Origin: JBBECJ01 sp963763325
Lineage (GTDB): Bacteria; Chloroflexota; Chloroflexia; Thermomicrobiales; CFX8
Reading direction: 5' to 3'
DNA: 64,000 nucleotides
NCBI GenBank assembly: GCA_963763325.1
Contig: CAVXOL010000019.1
Location: 399,243-463,242, forward strand
Shown: one piece after another, positions 1 through 9,363 of the stretch
Layout: the number at the start of each line of letters is the position of its first letter
How positions within the stretch are numbered: the first letter of the stretch is position 1
Translations under genes and position numbers: made by a program
Notes under the pieces: model-generated
What the model saw: the letters and a program-made list of their open reading frames with translations, nothing else
Told to the model about the DNA's origin: nothing
Database searches by the model: none

Positions 1-330
1 GCCAATGATCGGGTTTGCCAGACCGACCAACTCAGACGGAAGCTGGGTTTCCAGACACGCACGGATGATGTTGTCGGATAGTGTCGTGTTTTCACGGTAG
101 AGTGACAGCAGCAGCGCCGGGGTCAGGTTGCGCTCGAAACAGGTCTGGATCGTGTCGCCTGGCTCGATGGCGACTGTTGCCAATGCGACCTCACCCTCTG
201 CCGCGCCGTCCGTCTCTACCGGCTCTCCATCATCTAGAAACGGCACATCCGGTCCGTAGAACCACAATGCCGCCGTGCCACCGCCGACAACGACTGCCGC
301 TAGCAGAGTGAGAACCAGGCAGCCCCGCAT
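1..330 (-). CDS. Partial exported protein of unknown function (C-terminus off the left edge)
   Basis: Reading from an ATG at 330 toward position 1 gives 110 codons with no stop, so the gene continues beyond the window. The N-terminus (MRGCLVLTLLAAVVVGGGTA) is a hydrophobic signal or anchor segment. It is followed by an acidic linker (about residues 28-50) and then a soluble region with two cysteines near residues 63 and 91. I do not recognise the family. The competing frame from 484 is low-complexity and looks like a shadow. The gene points away from the MFS gene's 3' end, and its upstream region is the 41-base gap 331-371. Confidence 0.55.
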   Translation of the reverse strand, partial: MRGCLVLTLLAAVVVGGGTAALWFYGPDVPFLDDGEPVETDGAAEGEVALATVAIEPGDTIQTCFERNLTPALLLSLYRENTTLSDNIIRACLETQLPSELVGLANPIIG

Positions 331-371
331 CCGATACCATCCTCTGTGAACCGGCTTCAACACGCAGCGGA

Positions 372-1673
372 TCAGTCAGCTTGAACGCCGGTCGATAGCG
401 ATACTCGCTCGACTGGTGGCAAGGGCTTGGTGGCGAGGGCGAAGAAGATCGAGCCGAGGCCGGCCAGGGTGGCCATGACGGCAAAGCCGATCTGGTAGCT
501 GCCGGTGGCGTCGGCGGTGATGCCGGCGACGAGTGGGCCGGCTACGTTGCCGAACATGACGATCAGCGACGAGAAACCCATGATGACACCGAACGACTTG
601 CGGCCGAAGTAGTCGGCGCGGATAGCCTGCATCAGCGGACCCCGCATCCCCCAGGCGGTGCCGTGAAAGACGGCGAAGAAGAGCACCCAGAACAGGCCCG
701 AACCGAACGCGAGCGCGTAGAGGCCGATGGCGTGCCCGAACATCGCGAACATCGCGATCTTACGCTTCTCGAAGCGGTCGCCGAGGAAGCCGCCAGCGAT
801 TTGACCGGCCATCGTCACCGCCGTCATGATCGAGACGATGACCGTTGCGCCGGTCACCGAAAATCCCTGGTCTTCCTTGAGGAAGACAACCAGGTGGACC
901 ATCAGGGCCGAGACGACCAGCACCGCCAGCGCATGACCGAAACCGATGAACCAGAAGGCGCGCGTCCGCAGCGCCTGGCGCGGCGTGAAGTTGACTCGCT
1001 CGACAACCGGCGCCGCTTCAACTCCATCGCCGACACTTTCGGCGGGCCGCTCACCGTCCGGCAGCATGTCGTACTTCTCCGGCTCGTCGCGCATCATCTG
1101 CACCAGTGGCAACCCGATGACGAGGACGAGCACGCCGGAGATCATCGCCGTTGTGCGCCATCCGAATTGCACCAGTGACCAGCCGACGATCGGGACGAGG
1201 ATGCCACCAAGGCTCATGCCGGTCTGCATGAAGGCCATCGCAGTCGCCCGGCGGCGTTCGAACCACTGGACGACGACCGTCGTGACCGACATGAAGCCGC
1301 TCAGACTGGCGCCAACCGCCATCGTCAGGAAGGCAAGATAGAACATCGGTAATGAGTTGATTTGCGAGAAGAAGAAGAAGCCACCGGCCAGGATGATGAG
1401 ACCGATCCGCATAATCGTCCTGGCGCCGAAGCGGTCCAGCATCCAGCCCTGCGGCGGACCGAGCAGCCCGCTCTCGACCCGCTGCAACGAGGCCGCGCCC
1501 GACAGCGCCGTCTTGCTCCAGCCGAACTCGTCACGCAGGACGGCTGCGTAGGCGCCGTAGCCCTGCATCAGCAGGACCGTCTGCAACGCCTGAATGCCGG
1601 CCGCCGACGCGACGATCCACCAGCCAAGAAACACTCCACGCGCCCGCGCCCGGACACGCCCCGCCGCTATCAC
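372..1673 (-). CDS. Major facilitator superfamily transporter, monocarboxylate/OFA-like
   Basis: About 433 residues with the twelve-helix MFS pattern: GWWIVASAAGIQALQ opens helix 1, DRFGARTIMRIG is the helix 2-3 loop motif, and a charged central linker (DEPEKYDMLPDGE) separates the halves. The helix 1 wording and the VVQWFERRRATAMA motif resemble oxalate/formate and monocarboxylate porters, so an organic acid substrate is likely but unproven. I place the start at GTG 1673. The frame is open to 1838, but that extension is encoded by the inverted short-unit array at 1731-1839 and is Pro/Arg/Cys-rich nonsense. GTG 1688 is an alternative. Confidence 0.85.
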   Translation of the reverse strand: MIAAGRVRARARGVFLGWWIVASAAGIQALQTVLLMQGYGAYAAVLRDEFGWSKTALSGAASLQRVESGLLGPPQGWMLDRFGARTIMRIGLIILAGGFFFFSQINSLPMFYLAFLTMAVGASLSGFMSVTTVVVQWFERRRATAMAFMQTGMSLGGILVPIVGWSLVQFGWRTTAMISGVLVLVIGLPLVQMMRDEPEKYDMLPDGERPAESVGDGVEAAPVVERVNFTPRQALRTRAFWFIGFGHALAVLVVSALMVHLVVFLKEDQGFSVTGATVIVSIMTAVTMAGQIAGGFLGDRFEKRKIAMFAMFGHAIGLYALAFGSGLFWVLFFAVFHGTAWGMRGPLMQAIRADYFGRKSFGVIMGFSSLIVMFGNVAGPLVAGITADATGSYQIGFAVMATLAGLGSIFFALATKPLPPVERVSLSTGVQAD

Positions 1674-1730
1674 GTTGACCCCGCTCACTCCCCAGGACCA
1701 GTTTCCCCTTGCCGGACATCGTAGCACGGA

Positions 1731-1839
1731 GGTGACAGGTGAACAGGGACAGGGACAGGAGCGGTTTCGTGCAGGCCCGGAGCGCATGTTCCTCACATTC
1801 GGACCAGCCCCTGTCCCCTGTTCCCTGTTCCCTGTCACC
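1731..1839. repeat. Inverted array of short G-rich units (GGGAACA type)
   Basis: The left arm (1731-1759) is built from AACAGGGACAGGGACAGG units after GGTGACAGG. The right arm (1809-1839), read on the minus strand, is GGTGACAGG followed by GGAACA units. The arms are complementary with a few mismatches and could fold into a long hairpin with a loop of about 50 bases. It lies between the divergent MFS gene and the Tat-exported protein gene. See the finding on the array family. Confidence 0.75.
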
Positions 1840-1978
1840 TCTCGTCATGTAGAGTGGTGCCGGGTCGGGATGATTTCGCCCGGACGCAATATACTCATGC
1901 GTCGAGATGTCGCGTTGTTGACGTTGTCGAGAGGCGAGTCCGAGTGAGGGCTGCCAACCCTGAAATGTTTTGTTTACG

Positions 1979-4504
1979 ATGATCAAGACCCGACGTGCGG
2001 TCTATTCGCGCGCAGCACGATTACGGTTAACACGCCGGCAGTTGCTTGCCTCTGCGGCGGTTGGCGTTGCCGGCATCGCCGCATCGTTGGTGACGCGCCA
2101 GGAGCCGGAGCCGGATCAGGACTCGGCGAACGACGCGGGAACCATCAGCAGCGTGACGCAGCCGTTGTCGGACGCCAGCAGGAGTGTCGTCAGCCGGTTG
2201 CCACAGCCGTTGGTCAGCACGGCGGCGAGCGCGCGAGAAGCCCAGGCGTTTCACAGCCATATTGGCTGGGCCTACACCTGTGACGAGTTGATCCCGCCGG
2301 AGCAGATGCGCGCCGACATGCAGCGAATGCGCGACCTGGGATGCACGTCCATCTATATCGGTCACGACAACCCGGCCCGCGCCGGATGGGGATCGGCGGA
2401 ACCGGGACTTTCGTTCGCCGTCTGGTACGAGATTGAGGCCGACGGACCGGAGGCGCCCGCCGCCCAGCAGAAGCTCGCGGTCATCGTTCAGGGGATCGAC
2501 ATCGCTCGCGAGGTCGGGCTTCAGGTCGTCCTGCCGATCGACTACCAGATCCAGCAGGGGCGCCTCTGGTCGGAACATCATCCGGACGACCTCGCGCATG
2601 GGCCGGACGGCCTTCCGCTCAACTCACATGGCGACGCGATCGCCTCGCCCTACTCGGAGACGTTCCGGCGCGACCGGCGGGCCTACTACGAGTGGATCCA
2701 GTCGCGGCTGCTGTCGGTCTATCCACATATTGTTGCGCTCAACCTCGGCGACGAACCAAGTGGTAGCGACTACTCGCCGCACGCGATGGCCGCCTTTGAG
2801 CAGCGCTTCGGCCTGCCATGGGATGCCGCCAGCAGCTGGCAACGCGGCGAGTTTCAGGCCGGCGTCGTCGCCGACTTCGCACTCTGGTGCGCCTGGCAGT
2901 GGGAACTGCTCAACCCGACGATGCGGACGCTGTTCACGCTCCACATCGAACGTTCCCGGCCATTCTTTCCATGTTATGAACGCATCTACCAGCAGGCTCC
3001 GCCGACGCTGATCATCTCAGCCGATACGCATCTGCATGACGCCCCGGCCTGGGTTCCGCTGACCTGGCAGGATACGAACCTGCTCCACAATCTCTGCCGC
3101 CAGCTCGGCCTCTGGTCGATGTCAACCGGCAAGGACGTCATGCCCTGGCACAGCGTCAATTACTGGGGGCTGAACGACGGTGGCATCCCGGAAGCGCTCG
3201 ACAGCCATGCCATCTCCGTCAACGAAACGTTGGATGCCGGTGGCCGGATCGCCATGACACTGGCCTGGGGCTGGAACATCCGCTGGCAGGGACTGTTCCG
3301 TGACGAGGGCAACCTCGACCACATCGACAAGGAAGCGATGCTCGCTGCCGTCTCGACGGCGATGGCCGAGGCGCAACCAAAACTCTCCGAACGTCGCGAG
3401 CCGGAGCAGCACACCATCCTGTATTTCCCATCGAAACTGCTCTACCAGCTCATCGATGAGACGCAAGATCCGTTCACGTTCGAGCAGTCACCGTGGTTCG
3501 ACATTTATTCGACCGATTTCACCAGCGACCGCTACGTCACGCTGACCGATGGTCCGGCGCTGGAAGAGGCCAACCGTCTCGGCTGGCCGATTGTCCAGAT
3601 CGGCAGTGACACATTCGAAGGCCCGACCGACAGCATCAACTACCTGCCGCCCGACGTCCGCGAGATCCACCAGGGCACGCTCTGGTTCGGTGCAACGACC
3701 TGGGCGGCGACCCAGGCCGTGCAAGTGGCGATCGAGGAGTACGAGGCGGCCGGGCTGAACTGGTCCAGCGAAGCCGGCCTCTACAAGGGGTCACTGTTCG
3801 CGAACGGCCAGCAGGGCAGATACTACGAGTACGTCGTATTTGAGCGGGCGATCTTTCATCAGGTCGGCAACCGGTTCGAGACGACGCTCGTGTTCCGTGA
3901 CCTCGCCAACGGCCAACTCGAGTTGGGTGAAGGCAACCTTCGATTTCTCGCGTTCCCCGAAGCGATTACCGAGCGGCTTCAGTCAACGCCGATCATCGGC
4001 GATGCCGGCTCGCTCGCGCCGTCATTCACGACGCTACGGCCCTACCTGACACTGACCGGCGAGAACCTGGACGACGACCGGACCGGCGAGGTCGTCGATA
4101 CCTCGGTCGCAGCCGATGGCACGCTCGGCACCTACAGCGATTCGCCAGTCGACGAGATTCGGTATGTGCTGTTCGACAATGGACACAACGTCCCGAACGT
4201 GCTCTACAACGAGATCATCCGTCGCTACGGCAGGCAGATCTCCGACTGGTGGCCGCGCATCGGCCGGCCAATCGGTCGAGCGCTCTGGATGCAGTCCATG
4301 CTCGGCGAGGAGGGGCTGCGCTGGGTGCTGGCTCAGCCGTTCGAACGCGGCATCCTGACCTACCACCCGCACTACGTCGACCGGCCGCAGTTCGTGATCC
4401 AGAACGCCCTGATCGGCAACCTGTTATTGCGGCTCGTGACCGGCACCGACGAGCCGTACCGCCCGGAGTATCACGATAGGTTCCAGGTGGTAGGTATCAG
4501 GTGA
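1979..4504 (+). CDS. Tat-exported glycosidase-like protein, specific function unknown
   Basis: About 841 residues. The N-terminus carries a twin-arginine-type export signal (TRRQLLASAAVGVAGIAAS, residues about 17-36), predicting folded export across the membrane. The body has TIM-barrel glycoside-hydrolase-like wording: HIGWAYTCDELIPPEQM, YIGHDNPARAG, and a segment around NLGDEPSGSDYS that could hold an acidic catalytic residue. Later segments are rich in Trp and Tyr, as in carbohydrate-active proteins. I cannot assign a GH family. The start is ATG 1979; the TTG at 1970 adds three residues and has no better ribosome site. The last codons (FQVVGIR) run into a short-unit repeat array that begins near 4486. 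Confidence 0.7.
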   Translation: MIKTRRAVYSRAARLRLTRRQLLASAAVGVAGIAASLVTRQEPEPDQDSANDAGTISSVTQPLSDASRSVVSRLPQPLVSTAASAREAQAFHSHIGWAYTCDELIPPEQMRADMQRMRDLGCTSIYIGHDNPARAGWGSAEPGLSFAVWYEIEADGPEAPAAQQKLAVIVQGIDIAREVGLQVVLPIDYQIQQGRLWSEHHPDDLAHGPDGLPLNSHGDAIASPYSETFRRDRRAYYEWIQSRLLSVYPHIVALNLGDEPSGSDYSPHAMAAFEQRFGLPWDAASSWQRGEFQAGVVADFALWCAWQWELLNPTMRTLFTLHIERSRPFFPCYERIYQQAPPTLIISADTHLHDAPAWVPLTWQDTNLLHNLCRQLGLWSMSTGKDVMPWHSVNYWGLNDGGIPEALDSHAISVNETLDAGGRIAMTLAWGWNIRWQGLFRDEGNLDHIDKEAMLAAVSTAMAEAQPKLSERREPEQHTILYFPSKLLYQLIDETQDPFTFEQSPWFDIYSTDFTSDRYVTLTDGPALEEANRLGWPIVQIGSDTFEGPTDSINYLPPDVREIHQGTLWFGATTWAATQAVQVAIEEYEAAGLNWSSEAGLYKGSLFANGQQGRYYEYVVFERAIFHQVGNRFETTLVFRDLANGQLELGEGNLRFLAFPEAITERLQSTPIIGDAGSLAPSFTTLRPYLTLTGENLDDDRTGEVVDTSVAADGTLGTYSDSPVDEIRYVLFDNGHNVPNVLYNEIIRRYGRQISDWWPRIGRPIGRALWMQSMLGEEGLRWVLAQPFERGILTYHPHYVDRPQFVIQNALIGNLLLRLVTGTDEPYRPEYHDRFQVVGIR

Positions 4505-4572
4505 TAGGTAACTTGAACTCATTCCTTCGTAGGAGCAATCCTGAACAGCACCTCACACCCGTCACCTGTCAT
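4486..4572. repeat. Degenerate inverted short-unit array between convergent genes
   Basis: Units of the form AGGTGATAGGTA occur on the left (about 4486-4510). The complementary wording CACCTGTCATCT occurs on the right (about 4549-4572). Pairing is imperfect. The array overlaps the stop codon of the glycosidase-like gene and ends just before the stop of the minus-strand ABM-like gene. It could act as a bidirectional terminator. Confidence 0.5.
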
Positions 4573-5196
4573 CTACTCCCCTAACCGCCGCACAATCACG
4601 TCGTAGATCTCGCGGGTCGGCGGTTCGGTGAGGAAGTGGGCGATTCTGGCGACCTGATTCTGGTAGTTGCCGCTTGTCTCGCTCGCGTACATCGCTGATT
4701 CGGAATCCCAGAAGGTAAAGTGCATCGTCTTGCCGGTGGCGCGATTGCCAAGGCCGAGAAAGCCGCGGTGGCCGCGCTGCCGCTGCGCGTTTGACAGCAC
4801 CGTCGTCCGGACGATCTCAAACGCCTGATCGATCGTTTCTGGCCGGACGCGAACGGTCGTGACCCGCGCGTACTCCAGGTCATCATCAAGGCGGGAGAGT
4901 CGCTTCGGCAAGGCATGGATGATGACATCGTACTCCTCACGGATCGGCGGAACCGCGAAGAGGCTGGCCGTTCCGGTCAGCACCGACTCGGCGATCGCAC
5001 TGGCCTTGGCCATCGACTCGGGCGAGTCGTACAGGGCGATCACCATTCCCTGGCCGGTGTCGCGGTCGCCGAGAGCGAGCAGGCCATCGAATCCCACCGC
5101 CTGCTCTTCGGCCTGCGTCGCCCAGCGGTTGTAGATACGAATGACATCGTCCATCTTCTCGGGCCAGTTGATCGATGAGCGAATGGCTGCCAGCAT
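4573..5196 (-). CDS. Two-domain dimeric alpha/beta-barrel (ABM-like) protein
   Basis: 207 residues made of two similar halves. GFDGLLALGDRDTGQGMVIALYDSPESM in the first half corresponds to GFLGLGNRATGKTMHFTFWDSESAM in the second, and each half ends with EYDVI or IYDVI. That pattern of GF..L, a polar turn, LYDS/FWDS and a closing YDVI strand is typical of antibiotic-biosynthesis-monooxygenase-like ferredoxin-fold domains, which include small monooxygenases and stress proteins. No catalytic role can be assigned. The start is ATG 5196 because GGAGGACGAC lies immediately upstream. The frame stays open to 5361 through a G-rich repeat. A paralogue is at 55079-55690. Confidence 0.75.
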   Translation of the reverse strand: MLAAIRSSINWPEKMDDVIRIYNRWATQAEEQAVGFDGLLALGDRDTGQGMVIALYDSPESMAKASAIAESVLTGTASLFAVPPIREEYDVIIHALPKRLSRLDDDLEYARVTTVRVRPETIDQAFEIVRTTVLSNAQRQRGHRGFLGLGNRATGKTMHFTFWDSESAMYASETSGNYQNQVARIAHFLTEPPTREIYDVIVRRLGE

Positions 5197-5269
5197 GTCG
5201 TCCTCCGCTGCTCGGTTGTCATGATGCTCACGGTCGCGTGCATGGATGATGCCATGTGTGATGCGGAGT

Positions 5270-5343
5270 CGGGAATCGGGATTCGGGAGGATGAGCGGAT
5301 TGGTTCCGTTCGATGCTCGGGGCCGGGAATGGGGATTAGGGAG
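5270..5343. repeat. Direct pair of G-rich short-unit repeats
   Basis: GGGAATCGGGATTCGGGAGG at 5271-5290 recurs in degenerate form near 5325-5343 as GGGAATGGGGATTAGGGAGG, in the same orientation about 50 bases apart. It lies upstream of the ABM-like gene and downstream of the kdpD stop at 5374. The wording matches the units of the inverted array at 35181-35247. Confidence 0.6.
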
Positions 5344-5373
5344 GAAGATCGCGATGCCCAACGGCGAATCAGA

Positions 5374-6556
5374 TCAGCCGCTTGCCGCCCGCCCCTTATC
5401 GGCTACGACATGGATGTCGTAGCCGCGCGCGTGACGAATCAGCTCAGTGACGAGCGATCGCTGGCGGAACTCCTGCCAGCGAGAACGGGTCGAGTGGCCG
5501 ATGACGATCAGGGTTACATTGCGCTCCTGAGCGATGTCGAGAATCGATTTGACGAGGTCCGGCCCTTCCGCGATGACGACCTCGGCCCCCAGGTCTTCGG
5601 CCAAGTTCGGCATCCCGTTCGATGATCCGACGCGCCTCATCAGGAAGCTCCGCGAGCGGAACGCGCGTCGCATGGACCGCGACATACGACGCCGCCAGCC
5701 CGTGGGCGAGCCGCCAGGCATGTCGAAGCACCTGGCCAGCCAACGGTCCCGGACCGAAGCACGCCATCACTGTCTCGGTCGCAGCCCATGGTCCCTGGAT
5801 GTTGTGATCAACCATGTAGCGCTCAAGCGCCGTCTCGACTCCTTCGGCCACTCGACGGAGCGCAAGCTCGCGCAACGCCGTCAGATTGCCCGTCCGAAAG
5901 AACTGCGTCATCGCCGCTTGAGCGCGGTCACCCGGATAGATCTTGCCCTCGCGTAGCCGCTGGCGCAGTACATCGGGTGGAAGATCGATCAGCGCAACCG
6001 TCGTCGGCTCTTCGAGGATGGCATCCGGCAGGGTCTCGCGGACACGAATTCCCGTGATGGATTCGATGATGTCGTTGAGGCTCTCCAGATGCTGAATGTT
6101 GAGCGATGAGATGACATCAATCCCAGCGTCGCGCAACAGTTCGACATCCTGCCAGCGCTTCTCGCGCTCGCTGCCCGGCACGTTCGTGTGCGCCAGTTCG
6201 TCGACGAGACAGACCGCCGGCTTGCGAGCCAGGATCGCGTCAACATCCATCTCCTCGACGACGACACCGCGATAGGAAATCGACCGGCGCGGAATAACCT
6301 CGAGGTCACCAATCTGGTCAGCCGTCTCCGCTCGGCCATGTGTTTCAACATAGCCACAGACAACATCGACGCCGGCTGCTTTCAGCCGGCGTCCTTCATT
6401 CAGCATCGCCCAGGTCTTACCGACACCCGGGGCCGCGCCGAGGAAGACGTGCAGCGATCCTCGGCCCGGTTCGGTGTCGACGACGCCCGACTCGGAAGCC
6501 AGCCGCTTCAGCATCTCCTCGGGCGTCGGCCGCCTCGGTTCACTCGACGTTGGCAT
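5374..6556 (-). CDS. kdpD: KdpD sensor-domain protein lacking a kinase domain (frameshifted)
   Basis: This is the N-terminal half of the turgor/potassium sensor KdpD. It has the Walker A motif GAAPGVGKT at residues 40-48, the KdpD fold with VETHGR, a Walker B-like CLVDELAHTN, then a universal-stress-protein-like domain ending VTLIVIGHSTRSRWQEF. No transmembrane, GAF or histidine-kinase region follows, so it is a stand-alone sensor module like the short KdpD proteins known from Anabaena and Deinococcus. A one-base shift near 5600 (an apparent extra G in the Leu-Ala codons) moves the reading from the frame open 5444-6556 to the frame ending at 5374. It lies 6 bases after kdpC. Its signalling partner may be the kinase at 16681-17780. 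Confidence 0.85.
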
Positions 6557-6562
6557 CGTGTC

Positions 6563-7174
6563 CTACAGATCGTCCAGCGCGAGGTTGAGCTTGAGGACGT
6601 TCACTCGCGCTTCACCCAACACACCAAGATCGCGACCTTCCGTGTAGCGATCGACCAGCGCGCGAACCTGATCTTCGCCCACGCCACGCTCGCGGGCAAT
6701 CCGCGGCACCTGGTACTCGGCGGCAGCCGGTGAGATATGCGGATCGAGACCGGAGCCGGATGCGGTGACAAGATCAACCGGGACCGGCATATCGCCGCGC
6801 TCCGGGTGAGCCGCCTGGATATCGGCGACGGTAGCTTCGATCCGCTCGATCAGGACCGGATTGGTTGGTCCGAGGTTTGAACCGGACGACAAGTTGGCAT
6901 CGTATCCGTCTCCGGCCGCGCTCGGCCGGCCCCAGAAGTAGCCCGCCTGCCCGAAGAAATCCTGACCGATCAATTCCGACCCGACGACCTCGCCGTCTCG
7001 CTCGATCATGCTTCCGTCAGCCTTGTCAGGAAAGATGATCTGGGCGATTCCGGTCATCGCCAGCGGGTAGATCAATCCCGTCAGGACCGTCATCACGACG
7101 ATCATCGCCAGCGCGGGCCGGACGACGTCACGGATCATCGAACGTGACGGCTGAACGGATTCATTGGTATTCAC
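6563..7174 (-). CDS. kdpC: Potassium-transporting ATPase KdpC subunit
   Basis: 203 residues with one N-terminal membrane helix (VVRPALAMIVVMTVLTGLIYPLAM), then the KdpC signature stretches SELIGQDF, YFWGRPSAAGDGYD and SSGSNLGPTNP, and the C-terminal ASGSGLDPHISPAAAEYQ. KdpC stabilises and assists ATP binding by KdpB in the high-affinity potassium pump. The start is a GTG at 7174 with AAGGA about nine bases upstream. It is separated from kdpB by a hairpin-forming sequence at 7197-7249 and followed at 6 bases by kdpD. Confidence 0.95.
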   Translation of the reverse strand: MNTNESVQPSRSMIRDVVRPALAMIVVMTVLTGLIYPLAMTGIAQIIFPDKADGSMIERDGEVVGSELIGQDFFGQAGYFWGRPSAAGDGYDANLSSGSNLGPTNPVLIERIEATVADIQAAHPERGDMPVPVDLVTASGSGLDPHISPAAAEYQVPRIARERGVGEDQVRALVDRYTEGRDLGVLGEARVNVLKLNLALDDL

Positions 7175-7196
7175 TGCTAGTGTTCCTTCTTAATGG

Positions 7197-7249
7197 GTGA
7201 TGCGTGACGTGTAAGGCGGAGCTGAGCCATTTCCCGCGTCACGCATCAC
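7197..7249. repeat. Perfect 13-base inverted repeat between kdpB and kdpC
   Basis: GTGATGCGTGACG (7197-7209) pairs exactly with CGTCACGCATCAC (7237-7249), with a 27-base loop. Further CGTCACGC-type units follow up to 7265 and overlap the kdpB stop codon. On the minus strand the hairpin lies between the kdpB stop and the kdpC start, so it could attenuate or stabilise the operon transcript. The same words recur at about 18733-18760 and 63488-63505. Confidence 0.7.
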
Positions 7250-7259
7250 GCGTCACTCG

Positions 7260-9362
7260 TCACGCCAACCCGATCGTCGTGATAACGAGATCGATCAGCT
7301 TGATGCCGATGAACGGGACGATGATTCCGCCGAGCCCATAGATCAGCAGGTTGCGGCGCAGGATGTCGGCGGCACCCAGCGGCCGGTAGACGACGCCGCG
7401 CAGTGCAAGCGGGATCAGCGCGATGATGATCAACGCGTTGAAGATGACCGCCGACAGAATCGCGCTCTCGGCCGTCTCGAGCCGCATGATGTTGAGCCGA
7501 TCGAGTTCCGGATAGGTCGTCACGAACAGGGCCGGGATGATCGCGAAGTACTTGGCCACGTCGTTGGCAATCGAGAAGGTCGTCAACGAGCCACGCGTGA
7601 TCAGTAGCTGCTTGCCAATCGCGACGATCTCGATCAGCTTGGTCGGGTCGGAATCGAGATCGACCATGTTGCCGGCTTCTTTCGCGGCAGCCGTCCCGGT
7701 GTGCATCGCGACACCGACATCGGATTGCGCCAGGGCCGGAGCATCGTTGGTCCCATCGCCGGTCATCGCGACCAGTCGCCCCTCGGCCTGATGGTCGCGG
7801 ATGAGCTTGAGCTTGTCTTCCGGCTTCGCTTCGGCCACGAAGTCATCGACACCGGCTTCGCCAGCGATCGTCCGCGCCGTCAGTGGGTTATCACCGGTAA
7901 TCATCACCGTCCGGATTCCCATCCGGCGCATCTCCTCGAAGCGCGCGCGCATGCCGGGCTTGACCGTGTCCTTGAGATGAATGACACCGAGCACCACACC
8001 GTCGTCAGCGACGACCAGTGGGGTCCCACCCTGCTCCGAGATGGTCGTGACGACTGGCTGCAGGTCGGCTGGGGTCTCCCTGACGGTCAGCAGCACGCTA
8101 TCAACCGCGCCCTTGATCGTCCGGGTGCCGTCGAGCTGGATCCCTGATACACGGGTCTCGGCCGTGAACGGGATCAACGTCGCCTCAGACAGAATCGATG
8201 GATCGGCACGATACCCCTGCTCCTCGGCCAGAGCGACGATTGAACGCCCTTCCGGCGTTTCGTCGGCCAGCGACGACCGGAGCGCGGCCTGCGTGATCTC
8301 AGCGACGCTATGACCGCCGACCGGGATGAACTCGCTCGCCATCCGGTTGCCGTAGGTGATCGTGCCGGTCTTGTCGAGGAGCAGCACATCGATATCGCCG
8401 GCTGCCTCGACCGCGCGGCCCGACATTGCCAGCACATTGCGCTGGACGAGCCGATCCATCCCGGCGATGCCGATTGCCGAGAGCAGGCCGCCAATCGTCG
8501 TCGGAATCAGCGTCACCAGCAGCGCGATCAGGACCGCAACTGAGACAGGTGCCCCGGAATAGATCGCGAATGGCCGCAACGAGATCACGACCAGCATGAA
8601 GATGATCGTCATTCCCGCCAGCAGGATCGTCAGCGCGATCTCGTTCGGCGTCTTCTGTCGAACGGAGCCTTCGACGAGCGCGATCATCCGGTCGAGGAAC
8701 GACGAGCCTGGTTCGGCCGTGATCTTGATCGTCAATGTGTCGGAGACAACCAGTGTCCCGCCAGTCACCGACGAACGAATATCAGTCCCCGGCTCTTTCA
8801 GGACAGGAGCGGACTCGCCGGTGATGGCAGCTTCGGAGACGAAAGCAACGCCATCGATCACCTCGCCATCATTCGGGATCAACTCGTTGGCATCGACACG
8901 AACGATGTCGCCGGGCCGCAGTTCCGCCCCCGGAACCATCTCTGTCCGGCCATCCGGCAGCACCCGCCGCGCCATCGTCTCGGTCCGCGTTTTACGCAGC
9001 GTCGATGCCTGCGCCTTGCCACGGCCTTCCGCCATCGCTTCCGCGAAATTGGCAAACAGGACGGTGAACCAGAGCCAGGCGGTCAACTGACCGAGAAACA
9101 ACAGGCTCAGGTCCCCAGCGTCGCCGACGATCTCGCGGACGAAGATGAACGTCGTGATGACGCTACCAACCTCGACGACGAACATCACCGGGTTCCGCGC
9201 CATCTGGCGCGGGTCCAACTTCAGCACGGCGTCCTTCAGCGCCGGGACGATAATCTCCGGGTCCCAGAGGCTGCGCGTCGTCGCGACACGCTTCTCAGGT
9301 TTGTCGAAGTCGGACGGAGGCTGCGGCTCCTGGCGCGTGGGCATCATTGGGATCGTGGACAT
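7260..9362 (-). CDS. kdpB: Potassium-transporting P-type ATPase KdpB catalytic subunit
   Basis: 700 residues from ATG 9362. P-type ATPase hallmarks are intact: the TGES actuator motif at residues 181-184, the phosphorylation site DKTGTIT with Asp at residue 330, TGDNPLTA, and the hinge MTGDGTNDAPAL. The glutamic/glycine-rich membrane segments and the VTLIPTTIGGLLSAIG motif are KdpB-specific. It hydrolyses ATP to drive K+ uptake through KdpA. The start is set by tight coupling to kdpA: the kdpA stop is at 9364-9366, one base upstream. A four-residue extension to 9374 is possible. Confidence 0.97.
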   Translation of the reverse strand: MSTIPMMPTRQEPQPPSDFDKPEKRVATTRSLWDPEIIVPALKDAVLKLDPRQMARNPVMFVVEVGSVITTFIFVREIVGDAGDLSLLFLGQLTAWLWFTVLFANFAEAMAEGRGKAQASTLRKTRTETMARRVLPDGRTEMVPGAELRPGDIVRVDANELIPNDGEVIDGVAFVSEAAITGESAPVLKEPGTDIRSSVTGGTLVVSDTLTIKITAEPGSSFLDRMIALVEGSVRQKTPNEIALTILLAGMTIIFMLVVISLRPFAIYSGAPVSVAVLIALLVTLIPTTIGGLLSAIGIAGMDRLVQRNVLAMSGRAVEAAGDIDVLLLDKTGTITYGNRMASEFIPVGGHSVAEITQAALRSSLADETPEGRSIVALAEEQGYRADPSILSEATLIPFTAETRVSGIQLDGTRTIKGAVDSVLLTVRETPADLQPVVTTISEQGGTPLVVADDGVVLGVIHLKDTVKPGMRARFEEMRRMGIRTVMITGDNPLTARTIAGEAGVDDFVAEAKPEDKLKLIRDHQAEGRLVAMTGDGTNDAPALAQSDVGVAMHTGTAAAKEAGNMVDLDSDPTKLIEIVAIGKQLLITRGSLTTFSIANDVAKYFAIIPALFVTTYPELDRLNIMRLETAESAILSAVIFNALIIIALIPLALRGVVYRPLGAADILRRNLLIYGLGGIIVPFIGIKLIDLVITTIGLA

Positions 9363-9363
9363 C

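Noticed and set aside
1689..1838. Longer N-terminus for the MFS transporter
   Set aside because: The extra residues are encoded by the short-unit inverted array and are Cys/Pro/Arg-rich; the first membrane helix begins soon after GTG 1673.
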